DNA of 64,000 bases from Corallochytrium limacisporum. Taxonomy: Eukaryota > Opisthokonta. The notes under the pieces are model-generated. The model searched no databases. It was not told where the DNA came from and saw only the letters and a list, made by a program, of their open reading frames with translations. Shown piece after piece: positions 29,101 to 38,383 of the stretch; position 1 is the stretch's first letter, and every line of letters begins with the position of its first letter. A program made the position numbers and the translations under genes. The stretch is taken from assembly GCA_002811645.1 (NCBI GenBank), contig PDIP01000031.1, positions 77,821 to 141,820 on the forward strand, written 5' to 3'.

Positions 29101-32100
29101 CAGATGCTGGAGAGCGACCTGGAAATCAGCCGGCAGGAAATTGCTGCGGAACGATCGCGTCTGCTGGAAGTTTCGCGGGAGATTGAGACAGAGCGGCATG
29201 TACGGTCTTCCACTCCGACGTTCCCGTCCGAGATGCCATGCACGCAGGAACACTTGGATCCGAAGGTGAAACAGGCCATACGCAATTTGAGCGTACAAGT
29301 AGCTCGCGCAAATACAACGGCAGATGCTCTCACCAGTCAAATGCACGCAGCGAACGACCTCACTCTGCAGCGTATGCGAAGCCTAGAGATCGACCCAGAC
29401 GAAACATTGTTCGAGGACGCCGATGAGATCTTCAGTCCATTGCCCAGCGAAACCGGCCCACTGATGCACACGTTCACTGGTGAGTCCGGTCTCACTGCCA
29501 CTGTGGCAAAGTGCACCAGCTCGATGAGTGTCGTCAACACAAATCTCCACCGCATCCATGCAATTGCCATTCAGCAGCAGCGGATTTACCGAAGCAGCCT
29601 GCGCAAGTCCGACGCATCCCAACCTGCGTCAACGAGGGCCAGTTTACGTGACCCTGCAGTACGTCAGTCGGTGGACATGCAACCCCAGCCGCAGGAGGTT
29701 CTTTCACGGGAAGCCCGCAACGCCCAAACGCTGGTTGAAACGCAGGCGAAGCTCGCTGCCTTGCAACGTCAGTTGCACGAGGAGCATGACCGTCATAGCG
29801 CAACGCAGAACAAGCTCACTGAGACAAACAGGGAGCGAGCGCAAATTGAGCGTGACCTGGAACTGGCCAAAGCCGCACAGGTAAACAGTGCTAAGACCAT
29901 TGATCAGTTGCGTGCCGCCATTAACACCAAGGACCAAGCCGCCGTAAAGACCCAGAAGGAGTTTGAGGGCCTGCTAGTCAGTGCTAAAAACGATCATGCC
30001 GCCGTCCTGGAAGAATTGCGCGTAGATCTAGAGGCTGCCCTCGCTAGTGCGCGCGAGGACCATGAACTTGAACTGACATCTCTGCAAAGCCAGCTGCAGG
30101 ATGTACAGTCCAAGCTTCGTCTTGCGCAAGACGAAGGCATACGCCTACAGCGTACGGTGAACCAATTGCAACTGGACACCACTACACAGTCAAAGAAGGC
30201 TCGGCAAGCAGAATCTTTGAAGACAGATCTTGAAAACTCATTCCGTGGTGCTCAGATGGCTCAGGAGGAGTTGGAGGCCAAGGTTCATGAATACCAGGAT
30301 TTGCTGAAGAGTGTGCTTGAACTGTGTCAACTGAGCGTGCCCAGCATCTCAGACGTGCACGGTTTGCGGTCAGTCTTGGTGCAGAGTGTGAATGATATAC
30401 TGAATGAACGAAACGATCTGAGGACCTTGGCCAAGGAGACATCTCAGCGTGCGGACCACATGCGTCAAGAAGTGGACAAGTGCCGTGATGACCTCACCGA
30501 AATGACGACCGCGCGAGATGCCCTGCAGACTGACCTCCAGCAAGCGAATCTAGAGATCAGTGCGGTCAAGGATCTGGACCAACAGCACCAGTTGGAATTA
30601 CGAAACATCCGAGAGTCTCTGCAAGCAGCAGACGGGCGAGCCAAGGCTGCGCATAAGGCACGCGAGCAGGCAGAAGAAGGAGTTAAGGGTGCGTTGGAGC
30701 AAAAGAGCATTGTCGAACGCGAACTGGCTACCACCAAGCACCAGGTTGAGAGCCTGCGGCTTCAGTATGAAAGCATTGAACAGGAACGGGATGGCGAGAG
30801 CAAGAGAATAACTGAGCTCACGAACGCCCGAGCCATGCTGGAGCAGAAGATTGGAGCCATGCAGCGGGAACTGGACTACTCGCAGAAGAGGGAAAAGGAG
30901 CAACAGGACCAACTCAATGATCTGCGATCCTCACTGGCGACCTCTCAGCAGAAAATTCGAGACGAAGCATTTGAGGCCAAGCAACAAGCCGACGTTGAAC
31001 TAGCCAATGTCCGGCGTGACCTTCGGCAAGTCAAATCTGCTCTTGACCTCATGCAGCAAGACCGGGATACTCAGAAAACCCGTGCAGAGGACGCCTTACG
31101 AACAGCGTCAGATGCTCAGAACCGAAGCACTAGGTTACAGTTCGATCTGGACACGTCTCAGGAACGTGAACGCCAGCTGCAACTGGACATACGCAATGCC
31201 GAAGACCGTGCGACAAAGGCGGAGACGACTCTACGTAACGCACAAAGCACTCACAAACAGGAGCAGGACATGTTCAAGGAGCAGATCCGCCGCCTGCGCA
31301 AGGACCTTGATGAGGCACGGGATATGGGTAACGGCCTGCGAACCCAACTCGAGACCACCGTAGAGGCGGCGGAGCAATCCAAGAATATATTGCAGGCAGA
31401 TCTAGACGCCGCCCTGTCGCGTGAACAAGATCTACGAAGCAAGTACCAGGGCGTGGCAGAGGAGATGGAAGCCATGAAGGCTTCTGCTATCCGGTCCCTG
31501 CAGCGCGAGGTCGAAGACCTGAAATTGACCACCGTGGATCAGCAGGAGGCTATGAACAGACTGCAAGAGTCCAACCGCCAATTCCAGGCCGAGCTGGAGG
31601 CCGCCAATGATGCCAAGAAAAGAGCCCTTCAAGACCTTGCCACTGCACGTGAGGCAAAGCGCCGGCTTGAAAGTGCAGTACAGATGTCCAGTATGGAGAC
31701 ACAGAATACCCAAGCAGAGCTGAACACTAGTCGCGCAAACCATGACGACGAGCTTAAACGTCTGTATCATGAGATCAGCTCTCTGAAACAGGAATTGACG
31801 GACAAAGAGGACTGGAGTGCGGAGGCACAGCGCAAGATCTTGTCCCTTGAGGCCTCCAACAAGTCGCTGCGCAATGCCCAGGCTCCGCGCAAGGATGAGG
31901 AAACACTCCGATCGACTCTAAATCAATCCACTTCTTCAGTACAAAGCACGATGGAGCCGGACCCATCCCTTGCCATAGAGAACAAGACCCTCCAGGCCGA
32001 GGTGCAAGACTTACAGATCAAGGTCTCCGCTTTCAAGAAAGTCGAACACCAGTTGCGTCGCGATCTGGAGCGGAAGACCACGGCGGAGCGCAACTCAGAT

Positions 32101-32901
32101 CAGAAGCGAGTCGCTGTGCAGGACGACTTTGAAATGCTAAAGAATGAGAACGAGGACCTCAGCAAGCAAGTTCAGGGGCTGATGTCTGAATTGGCTGAAG
32201 CCCGCAATGCGGAGCGCAGCAGTGACACGCAGATCAAGACGAAAGACAACGAAATCTTGCGTATGAAGGCCAAGATCGAAGAGCTACAGAAGGAGTCTAA
32301 TACTCTCCGCGAGCAGATCCGAGGTATTCGTGAGAAATTGTCTCATGATGATGTTCTAAATTCGGACTGGCAAGAGGCGGGAATGGCCCTGCTCTCCGAA
32401 CTCGCCCACGAGATCAAAGGGGAGGAGGCCGACGTAACCACGGCTGCCCTGAACCCCTCAACGTTGGTGGAGAAGGCCTCTCGCATGTTGCGTCAGCTGA
32501 ACGGGGACATTGCGAACATGCAGCAGGATGGGCGTCTGACTACAAATGCTTTCAACACCCTGGTCAAGCTCATCTGCATGAAGCTTGACCCACAAGCCCC
32601 CGTCATTGCAACCGACAACACAACACCAATGGATGCGCTCGAGTCCTGCCGGAGCATCATCAACCACGTCCATGCCAGCATGCAAGACTTTGTCAAAGTT
32701 CAGGATGACGCGGAGTACAATTACCGTGTTGCTGAGGAAGCAGCAAGTCAGGTCCAACGGCTGAACCAGGAGAATAGCGATCTTCAACGCCAGCTGAACT
32801 CAACTAAACGGAACCTGAGTCATCTGCTTTCAAGCTATAACGTTCTTGAGGAACGCCTGCTCCTGCCGGGATCCTCGCGGAACCAAATCAACGAGCCCTA
32901 A
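23176..32901 (+). CDS. giant coiled-coil protein, probably cytoskeletal
   Basis: No family could be named. The first ATG in the frame is at 23176 (G at -3) and gives about 3241 residues; the 69 bases before it are open only from a TTG. Residues 1-85 look globular (MPIPLATVKRIYEF...). Residues 85-165 and 285-315 are Ser/Pro/Arg-rich with SP sites, including SPRK-type CDK consensus. About 180-2000 and 2170-3050 are almost unbroken Glu/Gln/Arg/Leu heptad sequence. A non-helical, Ser/Thr/Pro-containing break lies at about 2010-2155. The C-terminal 190 residues are less charged and may fold separately. Size and layout recall rootletin, CEP250 or other centrosome and basal-body scaffolds. That would suit a ciliated cell, but coiled-coil resemblance alone proves nothing. 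Confidence 0.85.
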   Translation: MPIPLATVKRIYEFAEAREGKHHVSGVLVANLLDSVVSFARDLKKEDQSYINVSVVPRLMKAGHQSRLAYQEFLDLFAGNARSRSPSPTSHQVFLTSPLTSPRKPSRARSRSPPASIQKNSPGRIPSNASMQSAELNQSFRSELADLEDRAVRAEEEVQALNSALSYKVSDLRAAEQYMQIIANVCRMDFVVHSRGIQESTKLIVRRIYKLTSERRSAFEKATHYGKQLDSVKKEVRELSRMLADSDRKLAIAQQDSARAREELQKARTDAERARKEMVITTVRQQSRSTSPSQVPSPPKAESPVRAGARSPARQGQIKSSGLTENDLEGSLSNILMQSKKFGATANILKSYMRREAEMTDELQLFRTRCTALDEDLKLSQKQRDFLKKREQETERLIAELRGELDSVREELDHLRKQSVRIEPSPLDVSLESTNRLTEVETMARRLKNELSIVNQEKHDLTAQRDVLQDKVTEMHSQLAAARETIAGQETQITDLMQEIASVDDSKLHLEAKLQKENQKLAKDINELSSKVASGQNIHRELGEKVREVRKLETHLSDSKALVEELRNEVETLEKKVKLGEEQRVQLQVSARQAQSELQATKDALVNMRDNQASLETRAETLQSQHGLLKAKTIDQQSRLAELLDKTKEQQVLINSLTDRSSSLEARTRTAEKARRTAEDRITELEGQLETSDRDLDRVRSDLLMAQRGADAAEQRERDMESMTKQQLTERDEMIAHLRADLEGVLGDRDMLEKRLHDTNRALDATNRDLKKSNDRATYVEDKMKALSTEHQTNQRNLHASERNVNSLKSDVSRLEGEVKDFKRENDKLVAELDQKTLALAKQNENFKILEREKEADSRQLKLTEEELRAMQNAMRDMEQMMKTYQTDLDTTRMDMRRFDGNERVHKEELDRMNERLSNLVEAKRTLEHALTQKEQQFGMDFDQISVRLHEVERNLEATQHALEMKDRLLQNSLKEQEKLEDQAFDLKRRLDEANSAVERSIEEGRRLEAELMHSKNQITSLSGERDRLVNAESQLRDQLRSAEKSLQDAKDRLHANQNEQSSLNTERMNIMREMDQLHVTIRQLEERHQLDTTAIERITAEATELRGQHERTIFELRNFDGEKSRLLGERDRFASDMNALKKELAQANGLIKEKEDQITVLKNQQRDLLLEQSRMKEQTNDQRHKIEILTRDHLNTSHNAEATQKDLLRVQAQLNDAKRAAEDITHAREAAVREAETQRRRAEELKQHYDDVLRKLDGTRDDIERMKQQVVSAERERDASKQELMMLHRNNQELSLRGNNLASRCTAAETQIRDLGQRLSEATSDITLKNRELSDLRRARDEDDVAGLRLEKTRLESMLNEHQNENRSLISQLDRMDRTIEDYKERLSQVETERNAASSSRESLTAELARESAALEGAKDTLDRLEKEVSRLQSELSSERSKVERNRDALSESEREVNNLKHKNETLTFKIEELRQTLQSHKDAETVLQQTVSSYETHVVRDLTTDLDETRTGIASLRSELSAARENLRTSAKERGEALSAKLEAQRALERCEARLNEVRAELTKERAEKQRLSGEKVSLQATIDRLGRELEKLSKEQDQSIRNKHDADGNFASLREKFESTEDLLSFTQASLEARERDLHEAEELHSRVVTELKSYCSELERKVESMTSQVRQERRSSRELTEELQASRRASRDAQNTVSKLTSALEQYETDIALLNERNAVLQRQLDETGQAIAEAKDGKSEMERTMQKVESDLNASVSNARELQSQVETLQEDYSSMVEGLGRQKTVTNELHTELAKWKKTAADKTYENDLLRQDVERHRQNLTKAYESHQKQRNDLGKEILDLHEELATVRREREAVQSDFEDASGQIESLETQLTAQKEAVSADRQRYREQARKVEELSSELLVKTRDLEALHSMLQKTLNDHQAHVAELNSQMGRSVEDNSGLQEQISKLKHVDRELRDELEGLRSRCQMLESDLEISRQEIAAERSRLLEVSREIETERHVRSSTPTFPSEMPCTQEHLDPKVKQAIRNLSVQVARANTTADALTSQMHAANDLTLQRMRSLEIDPDETLFEDADEIFSPLPSETGPLMHTFTGESGLTATVAKCTSSMSVVNTNLHRIHAIAIQQQRIYRSSLRKSDASQPASTRASLRDPAVRQSVDMQPQPQEVLSREARNAQTLVETQAKLAALQRQLHEEHDRHSATQNKLTETNRERAQIERDLELAKAAQVNSAKTIDQLRAAINTKDQAAVKTQKEFEGLLVSAKNDHAAVLEELRVDLEAALASAREDHELELTSLQSQLQDVQSKLRLAQDEGIRLQRTVNQLQLDTTTQSKKARQAESLKTDLENSFRGAQMAQEELEAKVHEYQDLLKSVLELCQLSVPSISDVHGLRSVLVQSVNDILNERNDLRTLAKETSQRADHMRQEVDKCRDDLTEMTTARDALQTDLQQANLEISAVKDLDQQHQLELRNIRESLQAADGRAKAAHKAREQAEEGVKGALEQKSIVERELATTKHQVESLRLQYESIEQERDGESKRITELTNARAMLEQKIGAMQRELDYSQKREKEQQDQLNDLRSSLATSQQKIRDEAFEAKQQADVELANVRRDLRQVKSALDLMQQDRDTQKTRAEDALRTASDAQNRSTRLQFDLDTSQERERQLQLDIRNAEDRATKAETTLRNAQSTHKQEQDMFKEQIRRLRKDLDEARDMGNGLRTQLETTVEAAEQSKNILQADLDAALSREQDLRSKYQGVAEEMEAMKASAIRSLQREVEDLKLTTVDQQEAMNRLQESNRQFQAELEAANDAKKRALQDLATAREAKRRLESAVQMSSMETQNTQAELNTSRANHDDELKRLYHEISSLKQELTDKEDWSAEAQRKILSLEASNKSLRNAQAPRKDEETLRSTLNQSTSSVQSTMEPDPSLAIENKTLQAEVQDLQIKVSAFKKVEHQLRRDLERKTTAERNSDQKRVAVQDDFEMLKNENEDLSKQVQGLMSELAEARNAERSSDTQIKTKDNEILRMKAKIEELQKESNTLREQIRGIREKLSHDDVLNSDWQEAGMALLSELAHEIKGEEADVTTAALNPSTLVEKASRMLRQLNGDIANMQQDGRLTTNAFNTLVKLICMKLDPQAPVIATDNTTPMDALESCRSIINHVHASMQDFVKVQDDAEYNYRVAEEAASQVQRLNQENSDLQRQLNSTKRNLSHLLSSYNVLEERLLLPGSSRNQINEP

Positions 32902-33878
32902 AAGTGACTCGAATGCTTTGTAACATAGTCCCACAACTTAAAGAAAAGACAGATTTTGTTCAATTCTTGCTAATGTGTTCTGATGTCGCAAATCACACGC
33001 AGGCGCTCACATATCATCTCTCCCTCCTGCACGACGACCATCCTCCGCACCGCCACCGCCTCAGTCACTACGGAGTAGACCTGGGTGGCTCTGGATACAC
33101 TCCATCATAGCGGGACCCCCGCAGTCAGCCATTCACTACTGGCAACGAACCGCTTCCTATTCATCTCTGATACATGTCTGCCCCTCACATGAAAACCGAC
33201 GAATCCTAGTACATTGAGTATGGGAAATGAATACGTTCTTCCCCCCTCCCCCTCCCCCCTCCTTTCTTTGCTGCGTTCTCTCGTCTCCCGTAGAGAGTCT
33301 TGCGTCGGCGCAATCGATTCCTTGCTTCCTTCCCTGCCTTTCCTTCACGGCCGTGAACCTGCCTTGCTCCGCCCTGGCGACCGGAGGACCCAATCCAAAT
33401 TTTTTAACCCGTTCCAGGTCCGAAGCAAAGTGTGGTAACGCGGAAAGTTTTTAACTATCCCGGATTCGCGGGCATGCCGAAAACCCTTCGAACATTCATA
33501 AGCAAATACGGAAGACTCAGTAGGAGCGGTGAGTTACGGACCCTGGTATCACCCGTATTAAGTGTAGGATGTAAGGCGGAAAAGACGGGGGCGAATGTAA
33601 AAAAAATAAGGTTTGGAAAATAAAATCACCGGGAGGCATAGGAAATGACTGGGAACCGCCTCGCCCAACCAACCAAGCGATAAAAAAAATAAACCAACAC
33701 CCCTCCGGTGCCCGATAGAGCACAGGAGGCTATCAGTCCACCTCCTCGCAGTTGGGGTAGCACCACCCACCACCACCACTCTCTCTCGCTTCCCGCCGCC
33801 GTGTTCAGCGAATGGCTGCTGTCCGATAGCGCGCCGCTTGTGCGATTGCGCCAGAGTAGGTTCAGTAAAATAGAGGGA

Positions 33879-33945
33879 GGGGGGGGGGAAGGCAAAAACT
33901 ATCAGCAAACAGCCCCTACGCCCTTAAGCGGGGAGGGGGGGGGGG
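33879..33945. repeat. paired G10 and G11 runs
   Basis: Two G homopolymers (33879-33888 and 33935-33945) lie 46 bases apart on the same strand. Together they could supply an intrastrand or long-loop quadruplex. They sit more than 1 kb upstream of the nearest start codon. Confidence 0.8.
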
Positions 33946-34254
33946 TTGTCCGCTTAACGCAAAGAATCTCCTGCGATCATCAAACCCCCTTCCTCCCGCA
34001 CTGCTCGTTTTGTACCCAATGTCCTGCGTGGGCCCTGCATTTCCCGTTCAATGTGGCTCACTTCCCCAAGGGGAAGAGAAGGAAACGTGGGTATAGTGAG
34101 GGTGTGGGCCCAAGAATGGGAAAGTGTAAGACCCGGAAGGGTTTAGGGGGAGGTGAGGGGGTGTGTATGTTTGGTTGGGAGCAAAACGAGAAAGGAAGAT
34201 CTTTTTATGGAGAAAACTTGGGCACCTAAGTACCGCCGGAGGTAAAGGAACCAT

Positions 34255-34313
34255 AAAGAAAAGAGAGAAGGGGGAGGGAGGGAGAAAAGGAAAATAAAAA
34301 AGAGAGAAGGAAA
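34255..34313. repeat. 59-base purine tract
   Basis: All A or G except one T at 34295, with G-rich and A-rich halves. Such tracts can form triplex DNA or exclude nucleosomes. It lies 680 bases upstream of the membrane-protein gene. Confidence 0.75.
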
Positions 34314-34725
34314 CGGGAGACCGAGTTGGACCTAGCCTCCAACTCAGATGAAATTGGGAGAGGAAGGAAGAAACGACGGTTGCTTAGGTATTCACCGACC
34401 CCGCTCCAAGCCCCTACCCCACCAACAGCCAACGAACACACGAGCGAGGAAGGCGCCGAGTTGGGGGATGCGAATAGGGAAGCGAGGTAAGGAGGGGGAG
34501 GGGCTTACCAAAGTGGGCCTGAATGTACCAGACTCTGCGGCGACTGTGCCGATGGTCTTGAGGTGGGCCAGGAGTGAAAGATGACGCCTTCTGTAAATGA
34601 TCCTCCTTGTTACGCTGCTGCTGCCTTTGGTGATCCGCTTGGGCGTGCCTGGTATGTGTGTTAACTGATGTGCTGCGTGGACAGGACTTCGTCAAGAGCT
34701 ACCAGTTATAAATATATTTTTTTTT

Positions 34726-34767
34726 GGTTTATTGCCGAGTAGTGTAGGTTTATTGTTGAGTAGTGTG
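34726..34767. repeat. two tandem 21-base units
   Basis: Units 34726-34746 and 34747-34767 match at 18 of 21 positions, with the shared core GGTTTATTG..GAGTAGTGT. The second unit and its flank resemble 43303-43321 upstream of the UBR1-type gene. Confidence 0.7.
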
Positions 34768-34993
34768 GTTCTGGTAGTAACTCAATCGGACTGTAGTCAT
34801 ATTTCAACTGTGTAGCCTGGAATTGGGAGCCAATGTATGGGAGTGCACATATGTGAAGTACGAGAACTGTGGAGTTAAAGAAGACCGGTTCTTCATATTA
34901 TTTTGATCATTTGGGAACTATGTAAGCAATTATAAGACACCTTTGTCTTCAGGGACAAAAATGTAAATATTAATTGTTCATCGGGTTACTTTC

Positions 34994-37900
34994 ATGCCTG
35001 AACAAGAAACAGAAGAAATGACAGGTCCTGGCCAACAATTCCCAGGGTCACGAGCTGTCCGGAACAGCCACTGGTGGTCAATCAAATGGTTGTTGATACT
35101 CCTGTCATGGTTTCAGCTGGTCTGTGGACAGGAAGTGACCCAGGTGGGAAGTGGAAATTTAACATATGTAGATCTAGGATTCCCGATCGAGGATGAGCTG
35201 GTCTCTACCATTGGAATTCGGTTCGCATTAGACGTTCCAGTAGAATTGGGAACTGTTGCCATTGAGGCAATTATGGCGTTTGCGGGTGAGGCTCCTTATA
35301 TTAATTTAATACCCTTCGAGGATCCGTTGTTTACAGAGATACTGCCGCTTTCGAAATGGCAGTACCTGTACAGTGTGAATCGTGGAGACATTTCTGTGGA
35401 AGCTCCAGCCGAAGGAGATCTGTATTTCTTGGTACTTCCTTCAAATGCGCCCATTACATTCGATCTGAACGGACAGCCAATTTTGACCGCTAGCAACCTC
35501 CTAATATTTGGCAAGAACGCACCGAACGGCCAAACTGACTATAATGAGCTTGAGGACTTAATTAGTTACGTTAGTGGAAACCCGGATCGCTATCCCATGC
35601 TGTGGAATTTCATGGAGGAATACCTTCAAGAAGGAGAGTATAGTGTGCTCAGTAACGTCATAACTTGTTCCAGGTTTGCCTTCAGAGTACCGAATGAAAT
35701 TCAATGTCAAATCTGCCCCGATGACAGGGTCAATGTGGACGGCACCCCAACAGGGTGTGTGTGCAGCGTAAACACGTACACAACACCAGCAAATACTTGT
35801 GAACCCTGCATTCAGGGTGAGCTATGTCTGAGTGCTAACTTAACTGCACCATTGATTGCACCCGGATACTGGGGTGAGGTCACGAATGAAAGCTACGGTG
35901 ACCTTTTTGAGAATAGCACACAACAGCTGTTCCAGTGCCGCAATCAAAGATTTTGCCAAGGTGGCAACGCACTGGGCGAATCGAACAATTGCATCGATGG
36001 TCACACTGGCTTCCTGTGCGAAGAATGTGAAACAGAATACCATCGAGTGCGTAACAGTTGTCAGAAGTGCTCACTTCAAACCCTTAGAGTGGTCGGTGGG
36101 ATTGTTGTTTGTTTACTGGCAGCATTTGCCTTGTATGCCTTGCCATGGCTCTATAATACCAGTCCCTCGTTCATTCTGCTGATGCAATTTCTTCAGTTCA
36201 ATGCTCTGCTGTACCAGCTCCGCATCGATCTTTTCAATGACGCATCCCTAGATGCCATTGGTTCGGTAGTCCTCTTCAATCCACAGTTGTCACTGATTGG
36301 CTGCCACTTTGGAGACGGTGTCGAAGTCTTTGTCCTGGCCCAGTTGGTGATCTTCGCCCTCATTATTATGATTCAGGTGACCATTTTGCTGTGCGCAAAT
36401 ACAATGAATCGCCTGCTTGACTTTTGGGTTGCGAAAGTGCACAACCGGAAAGACCGTGCAGCGGAGGCAAGAGCTGCGTGCAGCCCAGGCGGGGACCCTG
36501 ACTGCCTTGAAGCCATCCCCGATACGGAGGATGGCGGTAGTTCATCGTCACCTGTGGAACAGATACACCGGACAACAAACGGCACTGAGGTTAAATTTGC
36601 AAGGGATACGAAGGATGACCGGTCGATGTCAACAAGTAGTACCTCCGACACATCTTCTAAGATAGAAAAGCCGAATAGTGTGAGAGAACGTCGAAGAGTT
36701 CCTCCCATTGCGAACATGCCGCGCAGGCGCCAGTCTAATAGTGACAGCAGCAACGGAATCCCTGCGGCCGGAACTGCCAGGCAAGCTGCGAGCCAAACTG
36801 GGGATCGCCCACCGGAACCTGAACGGCGACACTCTCCTGATATTATCTTGCTCAGCTACCAGACCATTTTTGTGACTCTGGAACTCATGTACTATCCATT
36901 AGTTGCGGCTGCCTATCTGAGTTTTGCTTGTCGGAGCGTAATCTCTGTTCCGGATGGCGTAGACGTTCGTTTCATCAACACTGACGTGACTCAAGCGTGC
37001 GAAAACGCATCTAGTGGCGCCATGCTGGCTGTGTCTCTGCTGACCCTGCTATTGTATGGTGGTGGGTGGCCCCTGCTCGAGTACGTTTGCTACGTCTGGG
37101 CCAAGCACGCTGGCGAGAAGACATTGAAGGAGGCCTTTAAGTCCTGGTGGAGGAGGGTCTTGCCGAAGAGGCAAAAGAAGGACAGCGATGATAGGGATGA
37201 TGCTGATGGTAATCATGATGGCGATCAGGGACATGATCAGAGCGTCGAATCGGACTTGCCGTTGCCAATGCCCGAGTTGACCGACAGTATTCGAGTAACC
37301 CAGCCCCCGCAGTCTGCGAGCGCTGGCATCCGTCTCGATGGGCCTGCTATGAACGGACCCGTTGCTGGCAGGCGTGAGCTGATCAACCGTACGGCGCCAT
37401 GGACACGTGAGGGCGGTAGCACTGGAGAGCATGTTCTACACCGTAGCGGTTCCCGTAGTTCTGGCACTCCCAATGGAAGCGTATCTGGCGCCCTGGCGGC
37501 AACAGGCAGTTCTGTGATGCCAAGTACTACACTGCCCGTTGAAACTTCCGTGACAGCACCCAATACTGGCGTGCGCCGCGACTGGGATAATCCGCCAGAC
37601 GGTTGGAGCACGGCGGTGTTGAAGCCGGCCATGAGCCGCTTCCGTGAGGGACAGGAGTACAAATTGTTCTTTTTCTACCTGCGCGCCTGTGCGGTGAGCA
37701 CATGCCTGGCCCTAATCCGCGAAGAAGGTTATTCCGCTATTATCACAGCTGGTGCACTGTTGCTGATTTCCGCCGTAGAACTTGTGGACAAGCCCTACCG
37801 GAGCCAATTGCACCACATTCTTGCTCTCATCATGACCTACAGCAGTTCCTTCATTCTCATTATTGGCATTGCCATCCTATCCCGCGACAATGCGGCGCCA

Positions 37901-38383
37901 AAGTTTGGGGATGTGAACTATGGCATTCTGCTGGCTGTCGTGGCCACCCTTCTGCTTGGTGTGATAGCGGATTTCGTCTACTGGTTCAATCCAAAGTGGG
38001 ACTTCTACGGCCTCATGCAGCCACCACCGGTCCGCAGAGCCCGTGTACCCGGGGAATACCCGGCCGAAGCGGACCGCGCCAGCGTCGAGGGTCTGCCCGT
38101 GCCGTATTCTGTTGGGGCCGACTTGTCCTTACACAACCCTCCGCAGTCTGCGCTAACTGTCCATAGCGCAAACTCTCCACCACCTATTGCGAATCTCGAT
38201 CGTCATCAAGCGGTGCGGACTGAAGTGGACTGTCAGACCCTGCAGCGACTGAAGCGCAAAGGGATTGACCTCTGGGAGCCGGTGGACGTTGATCATGTCT
38301 ACCCGTACTTTTCAGTCATGGATACAACAAGCAGCAGTCTGAGCCAGAGCTCCTCCGGCAGTTCTGGGCACGGTAGATGCTGA
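34994..38383 (+). CDS. Cys-rich ectodomain, nine-helix membrane protein
   Basis: No named orthologue was recognised. The 1129-residue product has a hydrophobic signal (about 29-45, cut near VCG/QE) and a 180-residue ectodomain. A Cys-rich region follows (225-360), with GHTGFLCEECETEYHR and a final CQKC, the laminin-EGF-like knot seen in many protist multi-pass proteins. About nine hydrophobic helices come next, near 366-386, 391-410, 443-468, 616-646, 675-703, 892-909, 915-932, 939-963 and 976-998. Long Ser-rich cytosolic loops lie at 470-615 and 705-890, and there is a 130-residue tail. It could be a sensory or channel-like receptor. Met9 (35018) has a better start context than Met1 and keeps the signal. 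It converges on the Rpt4 gene. Confidence 0.85.
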   Translation: MPEQETEEMTGPGQQFPGSRAVRNSHWWSIKWLLILLSWFQLVCGQEVTQVGSGNLTYVDLGFPIEDELVSTIGIRFALDVPVELGTVAIEAIMAFAGEAPYINLIPFEDPLFTEILPLSKWQYLYSVNRGDISVEAPAEGDLYFLVLPSNAPITFDLNGQPILTASNLLIFGKNAPNGQTDYNELEDLISYVSGNPDRYPMLWNFMEEYLQEGEYSVLSNVITCSRFAFRVPNEIQCQICPDDRVNVDGTPTGCVCSVNTYTTPANTCEPCIQGELCLSANLTAPLIAPGYWGEVTNESYGDLFENSTQQLFQCRNQRFCQGGNALGESNNCIDGHTGFLCEECETEYHRVRNSCQKCSLQTLRVVGGIVVCLLAAFALYALPWLYNTSPSFILLMQFLQFNALLYQLRIDLFNDASLDAIGSVVLFNPQLSLIGCHFGDGVEVFVLAQLVIFALIIMIQVTILLCANTMNRLLDFWVAKVHNRKDRAAEARAACSPGGDPDCLEAIPDTEDGGSSSSPVEQIHRTTNGTEVKFARDTKDDRSMSTSSTSDTSSKIEKPNSVRERRRVPPIANMPRRRQSNSDSSNGIPAAGTARQAASQTGDRPPEPERRHSPDIILLSYQTIFVTLELMYYPLVAAAYLSFACRSVISVPDGVDVRFINTDVTQACENASSGAMLAVSLLTLLLYGGGWPLLEYVCYVWAKHAGEKTLKEAFKSWWRRVLPKRQKKDSDDRDDADGNHDGDQGHDQSVESDLPLPMPELTDSIRVTQPPQSASAGIRLDGPAMNGPVAGRRELINRTAPWTREGGSTGEHVLHRSGSRSSGTPNGSVSGALAATGSSVMPSTTLPVETSVTAPNTGVRRDWDNPPDGWSTAVLKPAMSRFREGQEYKLFFFYLRACAVSTCLALIREEGYSAIITAGALLLISAVELVDKPYRSQLHHILALIMTYSSSFILIIGIAILSRDNAAPKFGDVNYGILLAVVATLLLGVIADFVYWFNPKWDFYGLMQPPPVRRARVPGEYPAEADRASVEGLPVPYSVGADLSLHNPPQSALTVHSANSPPPIANLDRHQAVRTEVDCQTLQRLKRKGIDLWEPVDVDHVYPYFSVMDTTSSSLSQSSSGSSGHGRC

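Larger units (their letters stand above)
32902..34993. other. 2.1 kb low-complexity spacer before the membrane-protein gene
   Basis: No gene is supported. In order it holds a C/T-rich tract at 33238-33265, a CCA/CT repeat at about 33766-33788, and G10 at 33879-33888. Next come G11 at 33935-33945, a purine tract at 34255-34313 and two 21-base tandem units at 34726-34767. The last 300 bases are AT-rich and should hold the promoter of the gene at 34994. Frames up to 173 codons cross these tracts and have biased, domain-free translations. Confidence 0.55.

Noticed and set aside
29205-29640. A gene boundary or intron in the middle of the giant coiled-coil gene
   Set aside because: The helical break there is in frame, with no stop and no clear GT...AG pair flanking it. 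It reads as a hinge within one protein.
33708-34229. 173-codon plus-strand frame in the 2 kb spacer
   Set aside because: Low-complexity His/Ser/Pro/Gly translation through CCA, CT and G tracts; not protein-like.
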